Program-made: the position numbers and the translations under genes
Assembly (NCBI GenBank): GCA_035529695.1
Contig: DATKWD010000108.1
Span: 36,679 to 100,678 of the forward strand
Direction: 5' to 3'
Length of the DNA: 64,000 bases
Source: DATKWD01 sp035529695
GTDB taxonomy: Bacteria > Actinomycetota > Acidimicrobiia > Acidimicrobiales > Salinilacustritrichaceae
Notes under the pieces: generated by a model
What the model was told of the DNA's origin: nothing
Databases searched by the model: none
Seen by the model: the letters and a program-made list of their open reading frames with translations, nothing else
Shown: positions 23,870 to 32,142 of the stretch, piece by piece
Layout of the letters: the number at the start of each line of letters is the position of its first letter
Position numbering within the stretch: position 1 is the first letter of the stretch

Positions 23870-24724
23870 ATGTCCCAGGAAGCACTCGACGCGTTGATCG
23901 ATCTGCTCGATCTCGAACCCATCGAGGTGAACATCTTCCGGGGCGTCTCGCCCGACGAGGATCGCCAACGGGTGTTCGGCGGACAGGTCGCCGGCCAGGC
24001 GCTCGTCGCAGCCGCACGCACCGTCGAGGACTCGTTCGCGGTGCACAGTCTGCACTCGTACTTCCTGCGGCCGGGCGACCCCAACGTCCCGATCCTGTAC
24101 GAGGTCGACCGCATTCGTGATGGTCGCAGCTTCACCACACGCCGGGTGGTCGCGATCCAGCACGGACGGGCAATCTTCAACCTGGCGGCCTCGTTCCACA
24201 TCGCCGAGGAGGGCTTCGACCACCAAGCCGATGCGGGCCTCGACGCCGTGCCGGCCCCCGACGACCTCCCTGACTTCGACGAGCGCATGGCCCCGTACAT
24301 CTCGGACGAACCATGGTTTCACCGGCCGCGTCCGATCGACAGCCGCTACGTCGACTGGAACCCACCGGACCGCAAGGAGTCCCTCGAGCCGCGCCAGCGG
24401 GTGTGGCTGCGTGCCGACGGCAGGCTCACCGACGATCCGGTGATCCACCAGTGCATCCTCACCTACGCCTCGGACATGACCGTCCTCGACACGGCCCTGC
24501 TGCCCCACAGTGGAAGCTGGCACGACCCGAACATGTTCATGGCGAGCCTCGACCACGCCATGTGGTTCCACCGACCGTTCCGGGTCGACGAGTGGCTTCT
24601 GTACGACCAGGACAGCCCGACCGCCTCAGCGGGACGCGGCCTCGGACGCGGACTCATCTTCGACGCCTCCGGGCACCTCGTCGTGTCGGTCGTGCAGGAA
24701 GGGCTGCTCCGAGTCCTCCGCTGA
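23870..24724 (+). CDS. tesB: Acyl-CoA thioesterase II
   Basis: The 284-residue, double hot-dog thioesterase hydrolyses acyl-CoA to free fatty acid and CoA. The first hot-dog carries RVFGGQVAGQALVAAARTV and SLHSYFLRPGDPNVPILYEVDRIRDGRSFTTRRV, the TesB signature; the second has LTYASDMTVLDTALLPH (Asp and Thr of the catalytic triad) and SLDHAMWFHRPFRVDEWLLYDQDSP. Length and order match bacterial TesB. ATG 23870 is preferred to the upstream frame because of the family N-terminus and the TAGTGT hexamer. Confidence 0.95.
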   Translation: MSQEALDALIDLLDLEPIEVNIFRGVSPDEDRQRVFGGQVAGQALVAAARTVEDSFAVHSLHSYFLRPGDPNVPILYEVDRIRDGRSFTTRRVVAIQHGRAIFNLAASFHIAEEGFDHQADAGLDAVPAPDDLPDFDERMAPYISDEPWFHRPRPIDSRYVDWNPPDRKESLEPRQRVWLRADGRLTDDPVIHQCILTYASDMTVLDTALLPHSGSWHDPNMFMASLDHAMWFHRPFRVDEWLLYDQDSPTASAGRGLGRGLIFDASGHLVVSVVQEGLLRVLR

Positions 24725-24733
24725 GCCGCCGGA

Positions 24734-25114
24734 TCAGACCGGTCGCAGCGAGAAGAACTCCGACGCCGCAGCCGGACCGGCCAGCCGGAGGTCGATGACC
24801 CCGTCGGCGTTCGCACGAAGCACCGTCGGTGCGGCGCGCACCGAGAGGGCGTCGCTGAGGTCGGGGCGTGAGCTCGCGTCGATCGCCGTCACGGTCGCGC
24901 TCGACTCGGTCGAGCGGAGGACGTCCACCACCGGACCACAGGTCACGCACGTGGGGGTCGTGAACACGACCCAGGTCGGTCCAGGACCGCGGAGTTCGAC
25001 CGGGAGCACGTCGGCGTCCCCCGTGACCTGCAGCCCGGCGAGGCGCCGCCGATAGCCCAGGTTCCCGAGGCCGACGAGCGTCACCACGAGGAGCACCAGC
25101 TGGACCCGCATCAT
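24734..25114 (-). CDS. Membrane-anchored thioredoxin-like protein
   Basis: The 126-residue product has one N-terminal membrane segment (VQLVLLVVTLVGLGNLGY) and a small thioredoxin-like domain with a CVTC active site in VVFTTPTCVTCGPVVDVLRS near residue 57, and the cis-proline segment RAAPTVLRANADG near 93. It probably works as a membrane-tethered thiol-disulfide carrier. Its ATG overlaps the stop of the DUF4395 gene (ATGA), so the two are co-translated and likely act as a pair. It ends nine bases from the convergent tesB gene. Confidence 0.82.
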   Translation of the reverse strand: MMRVQLVLLVVTLVGLGNLGYRRRLAGLQVTGDADVLPVELRGPGPTWVVFTTPTCVTCGPVVDVLRSTESSATVTAIDASSRPDLSDALSVRAAPTVLRANADGVIDLRLAGPAAASEFFSLRPV

Positions 25115-25542
25115 CGGTGAGCCACCTCGACGCCTGAACGGCGGGCCAGCAGCACGTAGATCTCGCACCCGACACAGATCCCGGTCGTGGCGGCCAGCCC
25201 TGCGAGCGCGGCGACCACCAGTGCGAGGGCCCAGGCCAGACCGGTGGCGCCGACGAGCAGCGCCACCGACGCGCCTGCGAGGAACACGACCCCCACCGCG
25301 GCGGCGAACCGCGGTGGGCGCGGGTCCTCGAGGAATGACGGCGCATCGAGCCTCGGCCCGATGACCTCTTTGAAGAAGCGCAGGGCTGGGCCGTAGTCGG
25401 AACCGAACGCCGCGCCGGCGAAGAGCACGAGGGCGAACACCGGGATCACGACGCGAGCGTCCACGACGAACCCCGCGAGCAAACCAACGGTGAGCACCGC
25501 CTGGTTGAAGCGGGGACCACGCGGATCGATGGGAGTGGGCAT
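25111..25542 (-). CDS. DUF4395 membrane protein
   Basis: The 143-residue protein opens with the DUF4395 signature DPRGPRFNQAVLTVGLLAGF and has about four membrane segments, with a TGICVGCEIYVLL segment near residue 125. The two cysteines (CVGC) inside the last helix suggest a redox contact with the partner thioredoxin-like protein, an inference. DUF4395 proteins are found mainly in actinobacteria next to thioredoxin-like genes. ATG 25542 is chosen over GTG 25545; a TAGGAT hexamer lies five bases upstream. Confidence 0.82.
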   Translation of the reverse strand: MPTPIDPRGPRFNQAVLTVGLLAGFVVDARVVIPVFALVLFAGAAFGSDYGPALRFFKEVIGPRLDAPSFLEDPRPPRFAAAVGVVFLAGASVALLVGATGLAWALALVVAALAGLAATTGICVGCEIYVLLARRSGVEVAHR

Positions 25543-25547
25543 CACCC

Positions 25548-25553
25548 ATCCTA
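25548..25553 (-). promoter_or_regulatory. Possible -10 of the DUF4395 gene
   Basis: TAGGAT on the minus strand, five bases before ATG 25542, at the short end of the spacing range. Confidence 0.35.
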
Positions 25554-25597
25554 AACATGACCCAACAGGTCAACATTCCCGAACGGGTGACGCGTCG

Positions 25598-25603
25598 TAC
25601 GCT
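25598..25603 (+). promoter_or_regulatory. Leaderless -10 of the lytic transglycosylase gene
   Basis: TACGCT seven bases before GTG 25611. It also decides that start over the ATG at 25557. Confidence 0.5.
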
Positions 25604-25610
25604 CAGGGAC

Positions 25611-26612
25611 GTGACGTGGCACCGACGAGCGAGCACAGGGCTGGCCCTCGGTCTGCTGCTCAGCGCCTGCGCTGCCGGTGGCGCCGACGATGCCGGGGGC
25701 GGGGCGCTCTCGACCGGTGCGACTGCCATCAGCACCACCAGCACCACGACACCTGCCGCCTCCTCGACAGATCGTGCCCCTGCTGCGCCTTCCACCGACC
25801 CGCCCTCGACCACGTCGACCACCGAGCGCTCGCCCGAACCACTGCGAACGCCGATGGCGGCCACCGAACCACGCGAGCTCGCGACCCAGATCGTCGAAGC
25901 CGAGGCCGAGATCCGCGACCCCGACACACCACCGGACGTGCTGGCCAACGCGGGCCTGATGCAGCAGGTCGCCTATCGAGCCCTCGGAACTCATCCGGAG
26001 TGGGATGCGATCGTGCTCCAGAGCGTGCCCGAGGACCTCAGGCCGGCCGTGCTCCTCAACGTCGGGGCAAGGCGCCAGTTCCGCGGCATGCACACTCGAC
26101 TCCAGGAGAACCTCCCCGCGTGGACCATCGTCGAACCGGTCCCGGCTGCCGAGTTGCTGCGCTCCTACCAGGAGGCCGAAGCCGAATTCGGCATCGAGTG
26201 GGAGTACCTCGCCGCCATCAACCTGGTCGAGACCGGCATGGGCCGCATTCGCGGAACCTCCTCCGCCGGCGCCCAGGGTCCCATGCAGTTCCTGCCGTCG
26301 ACGTGGGACGCGTTCGGAGAGGGCGACATCAACGACCCGCGCGACGCGATCTTCGGGGCCGCCCGGTACCTCCGCCACAACGGCGGTGCCGATGGCAACA
26401 TCGCCGGGGCCCTGTTCCGGTACAACAACCACCAGAACTACGTCCGCGGCGTCACCTCCTATGCCCTGGTGATGAAAGAGGACCCGCAGGCCTTCTTCGG
26501 CTTTCACCAGTGGCAGGTCGTGTTCCTCACGGTCCGAGGCGACGTGATCTTGTTCCCCGGCTACGCCGAACCCGCGCCGGTTCCGGTGGACGAGTACCTC
26601 GCCCGCAGCTGA
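25611..26612 (+). CDS. Lytic transglycosylase lipoprotein (SLT domain)
   Basis: The 333-residue product begins with a lipoprotein signal (GLALGLLLSAC, Cys20) and a Ser/Thr/Pro-rich linker (about residues 30-85), then a soluble transglycosylase domain. The catalytic Glu lies in EYLAAINLVETGMGRIRG, followed by SSAGAQGPMQFLPSTWDAFG and AARYLRHNGG, all typical SLT features. It should cleave peptidoglycan glycan strands with formation of anhydro-muramyl ends, outside the membrane. GTG 25611 gives a standard lipoprotein signal; ATG 25557 would add 18 charged residues before it and is less likely. Confidence 0.9.
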   Translation: MTWHRRASTGLALGLLLSACAAGGADDAGGGALSTGATAISTTSTTTPAASSTDRAPAAPSTDPPSTTSTTERSPEPLRTPMAATEPRELATQIVEAEAEIRDPDTPPDVLANAGLMQQVAYRALGTHPEWDAIVLQSVPEDLRPAVLLNVGARRQFRGMHTRLQENLPAWTIVEPVPAAELLRSYQEAEAEFGIEWEYLAAINLVETGMGRIRGTSSAGAQGPMQFLPSTWDAFGEGDINDPRDAIFGAARYLRHNGGADGNIAGALFRYNNHQNYVRGVTSYALVMKEDPQAFFGFHQWQVVFLTVRGDVILFPGYAEPAPVPVDEYLARS

Positions 26613-26672
26613 TCAGCCGGTCAGGCGGTCAGGCCGAACCCGAGCGCAAGTGGTGGACCTCGGCGGCCGATG

Positions 26673-26849
26673 CGGTACCGTGACGGCGTCACCGGCCGCC
26701 TGCGGGTCGCCGGTCGCCCTCGCCGGAGAGTGACCTTCGGCCGGAGGTGTTCCACCTCGCTGCTGCCAGGCCTGGGGGAACACCGATCGAAATCGGCGGC
26801 ACACGTCGTCGATCCGAACGGAAAGCGAAAGCGCATCACCACCACCGCC
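26673..26849 (+). promoter_or_regulatory. Long leader of the SNF2 helicase operon
   Basis: The 237-base gap before the helicase has a TACCGT hexamer at 26673-26678 not followed by a start codon at leaderless distance. The leader contains an inverted repeat GGTGTTCC (26746-26753) / GGAACACC (26777-26784) enclosing the palindrome CCAGGCCTGG (26766-26775). I do not match it to a known riboswitch or to SRP RNA. An in-frame ATG at 26670 makes it possible that part of this is coding. Confidence 0.35.
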
Positions 26850-29800
26850 ATGCCCGCGCCGAGTACCCAGGGCGAGTTCGAGCTCCTCGTCCAGGACCAC
26901 CTCGACCAGATCGCCGACGACGCCGTCGAATCAGTCCTGCGCGCCGACGAACAGCGTTGGCGGCGGACCCTGCAGCGCATCTTCGACGACGTCGATGACA
27001 CCCTCTTCGACCTCCGCCGCGACTACCGCGGGCCCAACCGGGCCCAGGTGCTCGCCGACTTCGAGGACCAGCGGGCCCGGGTCGCCATCGTCCTCGGCTC
27101 GCTCGGCGACGACATCGACCTCGACGAGCTCGACGCGGTCGACGACGACCTCGTCACCCCGCCGGGCGAACGCGCCGCGACGCCGACCGAAACCGCTCCT
27201 CGCCCGAAGGACGGGGTCGCCCAGCTCCAGCTGTCGTGGACCCCCGGTCAGCTCATCGCCTGGTCGTCCGGTCCGAACGCTCGTCACGAGCGAACCGATG
27301 CGGTGCTGGCCCGGCTCGAGAAGATCGGCGGCGGTCAGCTCGGCTGGCAGGAGCGGCGCGCGGTCAAGGTCCCCGACGGAAGCCGCGCCGACGCCACCGA
27401 GACCGACATCATCAACGGCCTCGGCTGGCTCACCGCGCTGCGCACCGTGACCGACGACACCACCGGAGCGAGCGTCAGTTGGATGGGTGCGGTCGCCGCC
27501 CTCGCCGTGCAGCTCGCCACCCAGGGCCGCATGGTGCCGACCGTGAAGAAGCTCAAGCGTCGCCTCACCGACGAGCAGCGCGAGAAGCAGCTCGCGTCCT
27601 ACGTCGTGCGGTGGGTGCCGGCGCTCATCGAGGAAGCCGAACTCACGGCCCTGGCCGAGAGCCTTCCGCCGGCGGTCACCGTGCTCGAGAACCGCCGCGA
27701 CGCGAAGGCGTTCACGATCGCCGTGCTCTCCGACCTCATCGACGCCGTGTGCTGCACCGCCGCGGCACGCCTCGAGACGCCGGCACCCCCCGAGGACCCG
27801 CGGACCAAGACCGATGTGTCCGAGGTCATGCTGGCGAATCTCGACGGCAAGATCTTCGACGCGCCGAGCCGGTACGGCTCGGAGATCGCGAGCCGGATCG
27901 ATCGTTGGAGCCGCCCGATCACCGGGCCCCTCAGCGTGAAGCTCACCGTGTTGCTCGACCCGCCCGGCGACGCCAACGACTGGTACCTCGCCGTCAAGGC
28001 CCCCGGCCCCGACGGTGACCTCGAACCGATCGAGTCGGCCATGGTCAACTCGGGATCGGGCCGCGGCAAGGACCTCCAGGACCACCTCACCCGCCTCGAA
28101 CGGCTCTTCCCGCCGTTGCTGCGCCCCGGCGCCCGGCGACGCGGCGAGGTGATCCTCAGCCAGGACGAGGCATGGCAACTCATGAGCGGCACCGGCGATG
28201 CGCTGATGGCCGCCGGCTACGACGTCAGGATCCCGCTGCTCGGGAAGGGAAAGCCGGCCCCGTCGCTGAAGCTGACCGCCGACGACGCCGACGAGTCGGT
28301 GGTCGGTGCGCAGCAACTCGCCAACGTCAGCTGGTCGGCCGTGTTCGACGACGTCGAACTCACGGCCGAGGACATCCGGGCGCTCGCGGCCGAGGCTCGG
28401 CCACTCGTCCAGTCACGCGGCCGCTGGGTCGAGCTCGACAAGGCCGATCTGGCTGCAGCCGCCCGTGCCCTCGCCGACCGCGCCGACACCTCGCGACTCA
28501 CCGGCGCCGACATGCTGCGCCACGCCCTCGGCCTCGAGGGCTCGCCGCTCTCGGGTGGCATCTCGCTCGGCGGCGAGGGCTGGGCCGCCGATCTGCTCCG
28601 CAGTGCGGGTGACATCCCTGACGACCTCCCCACCAGCCCCGACGGGTTCGAGGGCGAGCTGCGCCACTACCAGGCCGAGGCCCTGGCATGGCTCCAGTTC
28701 CTCGACCGCTCGGGCCTCGGTGGCTGCCTCGCGCTCGACATGGGCCTCGGCAAGACCCCGACCATGCTCGCCGACATCCTCTCCTCGACCAGCGACGGGC
28801 CGTCGCTGGTGATCGCACCGCCGGCCGTCGTCGGGAACTGGGCGGTCGAGGCCCGCCGCTTCACCCCTGGTCTCGACGTCGTCGTACACCACGGACCGAA
28901 CCGCGTCGATGCGGCGAGGTTCGACGCCATGGCGAACCAGGCCGATCTGGTCATCACCACCTACGGGACGGCCGTCCGCGATGTCGACGCGCTCGAGAAG
29001 GTCGCCTGGGGCAAGGTCGTGCTCGACGAGGCCCAGGCCATCAAGAACCCGGCCAGCGACACCGCCCAACAATTACGGCGGATCCCGGCCCGCACTCGCC
29101 TCGCGCTGACCGGAACCCCGATCGAGAACGGCCTCGGCGACCTGTGGGCGATCCTCGACTTCGCCAATCCGGGCCTCGTCGGACCGCGGGCGTCGTTCAT
29201 CGCGAGTCTCTCCGAGGCCGGCACCGGCAAGGACGCCGCCGAGCGGGCCCTCCGTGCGCTCAACGGCATCCTCGTGTTCCGCCGCACCAAACTCGAGCCG
29301 GCCATCGCCGCCGAGCTGCCCGATCGCATCGACGAGCTCGACCACTGTGCGATGACCGCCGAACAGATCGGCCTCTACCAGGCCGTGCTCGACGACCTGG
29401 TTCGCGAAACCGCCGACGACGGCACGCCGCAACGCAAGGGCGCCGTCCTGGCCGCGATCACCGCGCTCAAGCAGATCTGCAACCATCCGGTGAATTTCCA
29501 ACCCGACGACGACGGTCCGATCGAGGGCCGGTCGGGCAAGCTGGCCCGTCTCGACGAGATCCTCGAGACGGTGTTCGCGGCGGGCGAACGGGTCCTGGTG
29601 TTCACCCACTTCGCCTCGTGGGGCGAGCGGCTCGCCGTGCACCTGAGCGAACGCTTCGACATGCACGTTCCCTGCTACCACGGCGGCCTCGGCCGCGGGG
29701 CCCGCGACAAACTCGTCAGTACCTTCCAGGAGGGCACCGGGGCGGGAGCCATGGTCCTGTCGCTGAAGGCAGGCGGCACCGGACTCAACCTCACCGCAGC

Positions 29801-30122
29801 CAACCACGTGGTGCTCTACGACCGCTGGTGGAACCCTGCGGTCGAGGACCAGGCCCGCGACCGCGTGTGGAGGATCGGCCAGAAGAACAAGGTCATCTGC
29901 CATCGCCTGGTGTGTCCCGGCACCGTCGACGAACGGGTCGAAGAGGTCGTGGCGGGCAAGCGACGGATCGCCGACATGGTCCTCCCCAAGTCGAGCTCGG
30001 TCGGCGACCTCGACAGCCAGCAGCTCCAGGTCGCGCTCGGCATCGACCCCGACCAGCTGCTCACCGACGACGAGACCGATCTCGACACCACCGCCCTCGC
30101 CTCGACCGGAGCCCCGGCATGA
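26850..30122 (+). CDS. SNF2/RapA-family helicase
   Basis: The 1090-residue protein has an N-terminal SNF2-associated (DUF3670-like) region to about residue 600 and a C-terminal SNF2 ATPase. Visible motifs: GGCLALDMGLGKTPTMLAD (motif I), VIAPPAVVGNWAVEARRF (Ia), VVLDEAQAIKNPASDTAQ (DEAQ, II), LALTGTPIENGLGDLWAILDF (III), LVFTHFASWGERL (IV), LSLKAGGTGLNLTAANHVVLYDRWWNPAVEDQA (V), DRVWRIGQ (VI). It resembles mycobacterial HelZ-type proteins, probably moving on double-stranded nucleic acid or protein complexes. ATG 26850 is chosen as the start of a well-conserved N-terminus. Its stop overlaps the next start by ATGA. Confidence 0.92.
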   Translation: MPAPSTQGEFELLVQDHLDQIADDAVESVLRADEQRWRRTLQRIFDDVDDTLFDLRRDYRGPNRAQVLADFEDQRARVAIVLGSLGDDIDLDELDAVDDDLVTPPGERAATPTETAPRPKDGVAQLQLSWTPGQLIAWSSGPNARHERTDAVLARLEKIGGGQLGWQERRAVKVPDGSRADATETDIINGLGWLTALRTVTDDTTGASVSWMGAVAALAVQLATQGRMVPTVKKLKRRLTDEQREKQLASYVVRWVPALIEEAELTALAESLPPAVTVLENRRDAKAFTIAVLSDLIDAVCCTAAARLETPAPPEDPRTKTDVSEVMLANLDGKIFDAPSRYGSEIASRIDRWSRPITGPLSVKLTVLLDPPGDANDWYLAVKAPGPDGDLEPIESAMVNSGSGRGKDLQDHLTRLERLFPPLLRPGARRRGEVILSQDEAWQLMSGTGDALMAAGYDVRIPLLGKGKPAPSLKLTADDADESVVGAQQLANVSWSAVFDDVELTAEDIRALAAEARPLVQSRGRWVELDKADLAAAARALADRADTSRLTGADMLRHALGLEGSPLSGGISLGGEGWAADLLRSAGDIPDDLPTSPDGFEGELRHYQAEALAWLQFLDRSGLGGCLALDMGLGKTPTMLADILSSTSDGPSLVIAPPAVVGNWAVEARRFTPGLDVVVHHGPNRVDAARFDAMANQADLVITTYGTAVRDVDALEKVAWGKVVLDEAQAIKNPASDTAQQLRRIPARTRLALTGTPIENGLGDLWAILDFANPGLVGPRASFIASLSEAGTGKDAAERALRALNGILVFRRTKLEPAIAAELPDRIDELDHCAMTAEQIGLYQAVLDDLVRETADDGTPQRKGAVLAAITALKQICNHPVNFQPDDDGPIEGRSGKLARLDEILETVFAAGERVLVFTHFASWGERLAVHLSERFDMHVPCYHGGLGRGARDKLVSTFQEGTGAGAMVLSLKAGGTGLNLTAANHVVLYDRWWNPAVEDQARDRVWRIGQKNKVICHRLVCPGTVDERVEEVVAGKRRIADMVLPKSSSVGDLDSQQLQVALGIDPDQLLTDDETDLDTTALASTGAPA

Positions 30123-30469
30123 GTGACGGACCCGACCAGAACCAGAACCGGAACTCGAACCGGCGCCGCCGCAGCGGCCGCGGGCGCTCCGGCGGAGCCC
30201 CGGGCGCCGCCAAGCCGAAGGCGGGGACCCCCGACGAGTTCTGGGGCGACGTCGACGCGATCCCCGACACGGCCAACTCGGTCCACATCACCCATGCGCC
30301 GGCCGCCGTCGTCCAGTCGCTCGGTCGGGTGCCCCTGCCCGGCCACGAGGTCCCGGCCGAACACACGCTCAAGCTGGTCTACGAGTACGCGGTCAACCTG
30401 GCATCGACCCTCGCGGTCGCCGGCGAACTGATCGATCCCGAGGAGCTGCAGGGCTCGAACGGCGGCTGA
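30119..30469 (+). CDS. Small basic protein of unknown function
   Basis: The 116-residue product has a disordered, Arg/Asn/Gly-rich N-terminus (residues 1-40), which could bind nucleic acid, and an ordered C-terminal half with a helix (HTLKLVYEYAVNLASTLAVAGELI). I do not recognise a family. It overlaps the SNF2 helicase by ATGA and the S4 gene by TGATG, so it sits in the middle of a tightly coupled operon and may be an accessory of the helicase (inference). Confidence 0.75.
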   Translation: MSDGPDQNQNRNSNRRRRSGRGRSGGAPGAAKPKAGTPDEFWGDVDAIPDTANSVHITHAPAAVVQSLGRVPLPGHEVPAEHTLKLVYEYAVNLASTLAVAGELIDPEELQGSNGG

Positions 30470-30846
30470 TGGACGCGACGCGGGTCGACCGGTGGTTGTG
30501 GGCGGTCCGCTTGGCCAAGACTCGGTCGGCAGCAACCGCGTTGTGCAAGGGCGGGCACGTCGAAGTGAACGGTCGCCCTGCCAAGGCGTCCACGGCGGTG
30601 ACGGTCGGCGATCGCGTGGCGGCTCGCATCCACCAGCGTGAGCGGGTCATCGAGGTCACCAGGATCATCGACAAGCGGGTCGGCGCCACGGTCGCGGTCG
30701 AGTGCTACGACGACCACTCACCGCCAGAACCCGCACGCGACCCCTCGTTCGGCGACGCTCCGGTGGCTCGACGCGAGCCGGGAGCCGGTCGGCCGACGAA
30801 GCGAGACCGGCGCCGGCTCGAGCGGTGGCAGCGGGAGAACCGCTGA
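30469..30846 (+). CDS. S4-domain RNA-binding protein (Hsp15-like)
   Basis: The 125-residue protein has an S4 RNA-binding domain at its N-terminus (TRVDRWLWAVRLAKTRSAATALCKGGHVEVNGRPAKASTAVTVGDRV), followed by a basic tail (ARREPGAGRPTKRDRRRLERWQREN). The length and arrangement match the Hsp15 type, which binds stalled 50S ribosomal subunits carrying peptidyl-tRNA. It is the last gene of the SNF2 helicase operon and begins within the preceding stop codon. Confidence 0.88.
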   Translation: MDATRVDRWLWAVRLAKTRSAATALCKGGHVEVNGRPAKASTAVTVGDRVAARIHQRERVIEVTRIIDKRVGATVAVECYDDHSPPEPARDPSFGDAPVARREPGAGRPTKRDRRRLERWQRENR

Positions 30847-30883
30847 CCGCGAATCTCTGACGGCCTCGGACCCGGCTGCCTGC

Positions 30884-30889
30884 AACACT
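30884..30889 (+). promoter_or_regulatory. Possible -10 of the Eis-like gene
   Basis: AACACT eight bases before ATG 30898; it lacks the initial T of the TAnnnT pattern. Confidence 0.35.
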
Positions 30890-30897
30890 CGACGGTC

Positions 30898-32109
30898 ATG
30901 ACCTCGATTCGTCCCTACGAGGCCGCCGACCTCGATGCCATCACCCGCATCTGGCGAGAGATCGGATGGATCGACGACAGCGAGGCCAACGCGGCCGGCC
31001 TCGAGCGGTTTCTCGACGGTGGAAACGCCGTCGTCGGCGACATCGATGGCACGGCTGAGTGCCTGGTCAAGACGTCGGCGGGCCGCATGCGGTACCTGGA
31101 CGCCGATCTCACGGCCACGTTCGTCATGGCGGTCACCACCAGCCGTGTCGCTCGTCGCGGCGGCTTGGCGACGACGCTGACCGCGCAGGAGTTGATCCAT
31201 GCTGCGCGCGACGGAGCGCAGGTCGCCGCGCTGGGCATGTTCGAGCAGGGCTTCTACGACCGGTTCGGCTTCGGGACGGGAAGCTACGAGCACCGCTTCA
31301 AGTTCGATCCGTCGACCCTTCGGGTTCCCGTGCCCGATCGACCGACGGTCCGCATCACGTTCGACGACGCTGCGGACGTGCACCAACTCACGCAACGAGC
31401 AGCACGGCGGCACGGCGGCTTCGTCGTCGACGAACCGGGGTGGGCGGACGCCGAGCTTCGCTTCTTGGACAAGTTCGTCGGGCTCGGGTTGCGCGCTTCG
31501 GATGGACGCCTCAGCGCCGTCCTCGCCGGGAGCGCCGTCGGTTCGGATCACGCAGACGTCGCGATGTTCGTCGCGGAAACCCCGGCCGATGCGCTCGACC
31601 TGCTCGGAGTCATCAAGGGTCTGTCCGATCAGTGGATCACGGTCAAGATGGTCGAGCCGCCGGGGATCCAACTCCAGGACCTGATCGACCGCCCATTGCG
31701 GCAACGAACGATGGCGTGGCGCGAAACGGGGGGTGCGTTTCAGACGGCGCTGGGGTGGTGGCAGATGCGGATCCTCGATCTGGTTTCGTGCGTTCGACGG
31801 ATTCGGTGGATCGGCGAACCCCTGCAACTCGTCCTCAGGCTGGACGATCCGTTGGGGCCGGACGAAGACACGAATCTCTCGGGCGACTGGGTGATGTCAC
31901 TCGGTCCTGACCCGGACATCGAACGTGGCACGGCGGCCGACCTCCCGGTGCTTTCGGCCGGCATCTCGAGCTTCTCGCGGCTCTGGCTCGGCGTCCGGTC
32001 GGCGACGACCCTCTCGCAGTCGACCGACCTCGGCGGCCCGGAATCGCTGCTCGAGTCGATCGATCGCGGACTGGTTCTCCCACGACCCGAACCCGGGATG
32101 TACTTCTGA
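30898..32109 (+). CDS. Eis-like GNAT N-acetyltransferase
   Basis: The 403-residue protein has the Eis layout: an N-terminal GNAT domain with the acetyl-CoA loop VTTSRVARRGGLATTLTAQ near residue 80, a second GNAT-like domain, and a sterol-carrier-like C-terminal domain. The chain ends in a phenylalanine (PGMYF), and in Eis the C-terminal carboxylate acts as general base. Eis proteins acetylate amines on varied substrates, including aminoglycosides. The natural substrate here is unknown. Confidence 0.85.
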   Translation: MTSIRPYEAADLDAITRIWREIGWIDDSEANAAGLERFLDGGNAVVGDIDGTAECLVKTSAGRMRYLDADLTATFVMAVTTSRVARRGGLATTLTAQELIHAARDGAQVAALGMFEQGFYDRFGFGTGSYEHRFKFDPSTLRVPVPDRPTVRITFDDAADVHQLTQRAARRHGGFVVDEPGWADAELRFLDKFVGLGLRASDGRLSAVLAGSAVGSDHADVAMFVAETPADALDLLGVIKGLSDQWITVKMVEPPGIQLQDLIDRPLRQRTMAWRETGGAFQTALGWWQMRILDLVSCVRRIRWIGEPLQLVLRLDDPLGPDEDTNLSGDWVMSLGPDPDIERGTAADLPVLSAGISSFSRLWLGVRSATTLSQSTDLGGPESLLESIDRGLVLPRPEPGMYF

Positions 32110-32130
32110 CGTGCTGAGGTCGCCACCACC

Positions 32131-32136
32131 TACAGT
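32131..32136 (+). promoter_or_regulatory. Leaderless -10 of the SDR gene
   Basis: TACAGT six bases before ATG 32143. Confidence 0.5.
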
Positions 32137-32142
32137 CCGGGC

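Noticed and set aside
25557..25610. Longer start for the lytic transglycosylase at ATG 25557
   Set aside because: It would place 18 charged residues before the lipoprotein signal; GTG 25611 follows a TACGCT at the usual leaderless distance.
26679..26849. SRP RNA or riboswitch in the SNF2 leader
   Set aside because: The conserved GGAAGGAAGCAGC-type SRP core is absent and I match no riboswitch core; only generic inverted repeats are present.
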